Source: Acinetobacter pittii
GTDB taxonomy: Bacteria > Pseudomonadota > Gammaproteobacteria > Pseudomonadales > Moraxellaceae
Length of the DNA: 64,000 nucleotides
Direction of reading: 5' to 3'
NCBI RefSeq assembly: GCF_034064985.1
Contig: NZ_CP139249.1
Location: forward strand, 3,162,001-3,226,000
The position numbers and the translations under genes were made by a program. The notes below the pieces were generated by a model that was not told the origin of the DNA, did not search any database, and was given only the letters and a program-made list of their open reading frames with translations. Each line of letters begins with the position of its first letter. Position 1 is the stretch's first letter. This document shows positions 61,032-64,000 of this stretch, in pieces.

Positions 61032-62423
61032 TTAATCGTTTATCTCTTGAATTTTTTCAAATAGTGCAATGGATTCAACATGTTCGGTATGCGTAAACAT
61101 GTCCATCACTGCTGCTTTTTTTAACTGGTAACCATATTGGACCAAAACACCCGCATCCCTTGCCAGTGTAGCTGGATTACATGATACATAAACGATTCTT
61201 TTTGCTCCAAAATTTGATACATACTGCATAATTTCATATGCACCAGCACGAGGAGGATCAATCAATAATGCATCAAATCCTTGATTCGCCCAAGAATGAT
61301 GCGAAAAATCTTTTGTTAAATCTTGTGAAAAGAAGGTCGCCTGCACCAAACTATTGCATTTTGCATTAGCTGTTGCCCGCTCCACCATTTCCTCACTCCC
61401 TTCAACACCGACAACCTGCCCACTCTCACCAACACATCGTGCTAACGGAAGTGAGAAATTGCCCAAACCGCAAAATAGATCAAGTACCTTTTCACCTGGT
61501 TGCAATTGAAGCAATTCACATGCCAATTGAACCATTTGTTCATTTACTGTGGCATTGACCTGAGTAAAATCCAATGGCGAAAAAGCAAAATTTACATTAA
61601 ACCTTTCTAAGGCATAATGTAAACGTAAAGCACCTTGTTCATCATCAATACGACGAATGCTTTCTGGACCTTTAGGTTGCAAATACAACTGCCACCCTTT
61701 GTGTAACGCAAATTGCTTTAATTGGTTGACATCAGAATTGTTTAATTTTTCTACATGACGAACCAATAAAGAAATTTCATTATCACCTTTTGCTAATTCT
61801 ACATGACCAATGTGCGCTTTGCCTTTTAGACTTTGGAGTAAAGTACGTAACTCAGGCAGACTATTTGATAAGTTTTTATCCAAAACACTACAGCTATGGA
61901 TCGAAGTTAGACGATTACTATGATGTTCGCGAAATCCCATAATTAAGCGATCTGGTTTTGGCAAATAGCGCACGCCTATTCGAGCACGACGACGATAATC
62001 GCTTTGTAAAGATCGAATCGGTTCTAGCCATTGTTCAGGTTGAATACCTGCAAAATGCTGTAAATGTGACTGCAGTACATTTTGCTTTAAACGGATTTGT
62101 TCGTCAGGATGGATATGCTGCATGCTACAGCCACCACAAACACCATAATGAGGGCAAATTGCCTCAATACGATGTACTGAAGGCTCTCCTAACAACTGCA
62201 ACATCTCAGCCTCTTCGAGGCGCTTCGCTTGATGGGTAATCCGAGCCTTTACAGTTTCTCCAGGCAATGCATAACGAATAAAAACTTTTTTGCCATGCTT
62301 ATCTGCCGGATGATCTGGATGAGAACCATAATGCGCAATTCCTCGCCCCTCATGAGAAAGTGTTTCAACCTGAAAAATATATTCAGGTTGTTGGAGGGTG
62401 CGAGATTTGGCTTGTTGTTTCAA
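61032..62423 (-). CDS. rlmD: 23S rRNA (uracil(1939)-C5)-methyltransferase
   Basis: A 463-residue SAM-dependent methyltransferase. N-terminal TRAM domain ([15 protein letters not shown] near residue 20), then the 4Fe-4S cysteines in [14 protein letters not shown] near 90. The SAM-binding core [19 protein letters not shown] is near residue 300, the [14 protein letters not shown] motif near 385 and the catalytic [13 protein letters not shown] near 415, with the nucleophilic cysteine. These features identify RlmD (RumA) over TrmA or RlmC. Gene order rlmD-relA is shared with E. coli. It overlaps nothing and is 9 bases from the exonuclease gene. Confidence 0.95.
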   Translation of the reverse strand: MKQQAKSRTLQQPEYIFQVETLSHEGRGIAHYGSHPDHPADKHGKKVFIRYALPGETVKARITHQAKRLEEAEMLQLLGEPSVHRIEAICPHYGVCGGCSMQHIHPDEQIRLKQNVLQSHLQHFAGIQPEQWLEPIRSLQSDYRRRARIGVRYLPKPDRLIMGFREHHSNRLTSIHSCSVLDKNLSNSLPELRTLLQSLKGKAHIGHVELAKGDNEISLLVRHVEKLNNSDVNQLKQFALHKGWQLYLQPKGPESIRRIDDEQGALRLHYALERFNVNFAFSPLDFTQVNATVNEQMVQLACELLQLQPGEKVLDLFCGLGNFSLPLARCVGESGQVVGVEGSEEMVERATANAKCNSLVQATFFSQDLTKDFSHHSWANQGFDALLIDPPRAGAYEIMQYVSNFGAKRIVYVSCNPATLARDAGVLVQYGYQLKKAAVMDMFTHTEHVESIALFEKIQEIND

Positions 62424-62432
62424 AGGATGAAC

Positions 62433-63251
62433 CTAAAAATCTGAAGAATTAAAATAGTGAGAAGTAAATTCAGTATGTTTTGAAGTACGTTCCCATACTT
62501 CAAGAAAATCGGCCTGCTGAGGGATAGTCTGTAAATATTCAATACTCGAACTGATCCAGTGATTATGCTCATCTGCATTTAATTGGCCTTTTAGCACTAG
62601 CCAACGCAAATAAATAAACCATGTATTGAGCACATCCCCTTCACAGTAGCTAGTCAATTTTAACCACTGTTGATTACGGACATATTCAGGCACATGATAA
62701 CCCGACTCACCACGCTTACCTGGTAAGCCTAAAATACAGGCAATATCATCAAGCTTTTGGAAATTACGACCATTAAACATTGCCATCACATCCATTAAAT
62801 CGATGTGGCGATGGTGATAACGGTTTTGGTAATTATTAAAACGTTTTTGGCTATCAATTTCACCTTGATCAAATAGACCCGGTGCAGAAAGCCCATGATA
62901 CATTGCGCGAAATAGAATGACAGGTAAATCAAATTGTGAGCCATTCCAACTCACTAAAGTCGGATGGCGTTTGTCAAAAATTGATAAAAACTTCTGTAAA
63001 ATTTCGGCTTCAGAATATTGTTCTCGACTAAAAGAAAATAATCTAAAACCAGACTCATCCACCCATAAGCCAGAGATACAAACGATTTCATGTAAAGGCA
63101 AACGCTGAAAGTCCATACCTGATTCTTGGCGACGGATTTTTGTGAGCGCTTGCTCTACATCGGTCTCAGGTAAATCAAGATGATATAAATGCGCTCCCGC
63201 TTTTAAATCAGTTAAAGTTTCAATATCAAAAACTAAGGTAGGGAAACGCAT
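62433..63251 (-). CDS. PolB-like 3'-5' exonuclease
   Basis: A 272-residue DnaQ-fold nuclease from the ATG at 63249-63251 (MRFPTLVFDIETLTDL). The DEDD acids are visible: Asp and Glu in VFDIETLTD (Asp9, Glu11), the NGSQFDLPVILFRA segment near residue 107, and the late CEGDVLNTWFIYLRW near 205 with the final Asp. It matches the predicted 3'-5' exonuclease family related to the proofreading domain of B-family polymerases, but has no polymerase domain. Function in the cell unknown; linked to cysM-rlmD-relA by short gaps. Confidence 0.85.
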   Translation of the reverse strand: MRFPTLVFDIETLTDLKAGAHLYHLDLPETDVEQALTKIRRQESGMDFQRLPLHEIVCISGLWVDESGFRLFSFSREQYSEAEILQKFLSIFDKRHPTLVSWNGSQFDLPVILFRAMYHGLSAPGLFDQGEIDSQKRFNNYQNRYHHRHIDLMDVMAMFNGRNFQKLDDIACILGLPGKRGESGYHVPEYVRNQQWLKLTSYCEGDVLNTWFIYLRWLVLKGQLNADEHNHWISSSIEYLQTIPQQADFLEVWERTSKHTEFTSHYFNSSDF

Positions 63252-63263
63252 GATTTCTCTCAA

Positions 63264-64000
63264 TTATGAGTTATCGTCCTGTACTGAAAACAGTCCTGTA
63301 GATAAGTAGCGGTCACCACGATCACAGATAATGCAAACAATAACAGCATCCGGATTTTCTTCTGCAATTTTTACTGAAGCCCACACTGCTCCACCAGAAG
63401 ATGTACCTGCACTAATTCCTTCCTGACGCGCTAAACGGCGAGCCGTTTTTTCCGCTTCAATTTGCGGAATATCCATAATTTGATCAACGCGCTTTGGTTC
63501 GAAAATCGTAGGTAAATATTCTTGTGGCCAACGGCGAATGCCAGCAATATTTGAACCTTCAGAAGGCTGTAAACCAATAATTTGAATATCTGGGTTTTGT
63601 TCTTTTAAATACTTAGAAACACCCATAATGGTACCGGTTGTACCCATTGAACTCACAAAATGAGTAATCTTCCCACCTGTTTGCTTCCAAATTTCAGGGC
63701 CAGTGGTGAGGTAATGAGCTTCGACATTATCTGGATTACCAAATTGATTAAGGACCAGACCTAGACCTTCAGCTTGCATTTGCAAAGCCATATCTCGTGC
63801 AGCTTCCATATTCGGTGCTTCAATCAATTCTGCGCCATAAGCACGCATTGCATCCTTACGCTCCTGACTTGAATTCCCCGGCATAATTAATTTCATTTTA
63901 TAGCCACGCATTGCAGCAACCATTGCTAAAGCAATACCCGTGTTTCCACTGGTTGCCTCAATTAAGGTATCTCCTGGCTTAATTTGACCACGTTTTTCTG
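63264..64000 (-). CDS. cysM: Cysteine synthase B, 5' end outside window
   Basis: PLP-dependent O-acetylserine sulfhydrylase. The frame continues to the right edge: the edge codes PGDTLIEATSGNTGIALAMVA, whose TSGNTG loop binds the substrate carboxylate, so the apparent Met at 63923 is internal. Further on come HFVSSMGTTGTIMGVSKYLKEQNP with the glycine phosphate-binding loop, QPSEGSNIAGIRRWPQEYLP and the C-terminal GISAGTSSGGAVWASVKIA. The PLP lysine lies in the missing part. Sequence style (LQPSEG, RRWP) favours CysM over CysK. Confidence 0.9.
   Translation of the reverse strand, partial: EKRGQIKPGDTLIEATSGNTGIALAMVAAMRGYKMKLIMPGNSSQERKDAMRAYGAELIEAPNMEAARDMALQMQAEGLGLVLNQFGNPDNVEAHYLTTGPEIWKQTGGKITHFVSSMGTTGTIMGVSKYLKEQNPDIQIIGLQPSEGSNIAGIRRWPQEYLPTIFEPKRVDQIMDIPQIEAEKTARRLARQEGISAGTSSGGAVWASVKIAEENPDAVIVCIICDRGDRYLSTGLFSVQDDNS

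Overview
This window is a stretch of core chromosome from an Acinetobacter, most likely A. baumannii or a close relative in the same complex. The evidence is low GC, the conserved gene neighbourhoods (ibaG-murA-hisG-hisD-hisC, rpoN-hpf, gigA-gigB, scattered type II secretion genes), a partial FilA-like gene at the left edge, and Acinetobacter-like proteins and rRNA throughout. No insertion sequence, prophage, integron or CRISPR array was found. The assignment rests on recognition of families and gene order, not on a database search.

Left part (1-9.3 kb): the end of a filA-like gene (partial) diverges from pabB. A leftward block follows: rpoN-hpf, a terminator, then ibaG-murA-hisG-hisD-hisC, with a terminator-like hairpin between hisD and hisC. 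From 9.6 to 15.5 kb lies a complete leftward rRNA operon: two tandem promoters, 16S, tRNA-Ile(GAT), tRNA-Ala(TGC), 23S, 5S and a strong terminator. RNase III-type processing stems around 16S and 23S can be read directly.

Middle (15.6-43 kb): rightward mlaA, the gigA-gigB stress-signalling pair, a nitrilase-family hydrolase, a small exported protein and ohrR-ohr. These are followed by leftward gspE, a rightward putative DUF432-mscS pair, a large leftward DUF2339 membrane protein and rightward polA. The leftward operon ppx-accA-tilS-proC-yggT is tightly overlapped. Then come trxA and rho (with a long leader), a tiny Ala-rich heptad-repeat lipoprotein, leftward pheS-pheT-ihfA and a tail-anchored protein of unknown function.

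Right part (42.7-64 kb): GNAT and NADAR genes, rpmI-rplT, an MFS transporter, a YqaA-type membrane protein, a GST and thrS-infC. infC starts with ATT, so an ATG-only search truncates it by 71 residues. An acyl-CoA synthetase gene at 50.2-51.1 kb is broken by a large internal deletion whose junction lies at a short TATGG sequence. The leftward pcnB-folK-panB-panC-rapZ-ptsO-darP operon follows. Then come mazG-comEA, an SDR gene, and cysM(partial)-exonuclease-rlmD-relA.

Two threads link distant genes. The rpoN/PTS-Ntr cluster known from E. coli is split here: rpoN-hpf at 7.7-9.3 kb, and rapZ-ptsO at 51.7-52.8 kb. The GigA/GigB pathway at 16.6-18.2 kb has been connected in published work to PTS-Ntr, whose NPr protein is encoded by ptsO here. 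I found no convincing wholly new system. The best leads are the heptad-repeat lipoprotein, the tail-anchored protein, the putative DUF432-MscS pair, the MlaA without a canonical lipobox, and the disrupted acyl-CoA synthetase.
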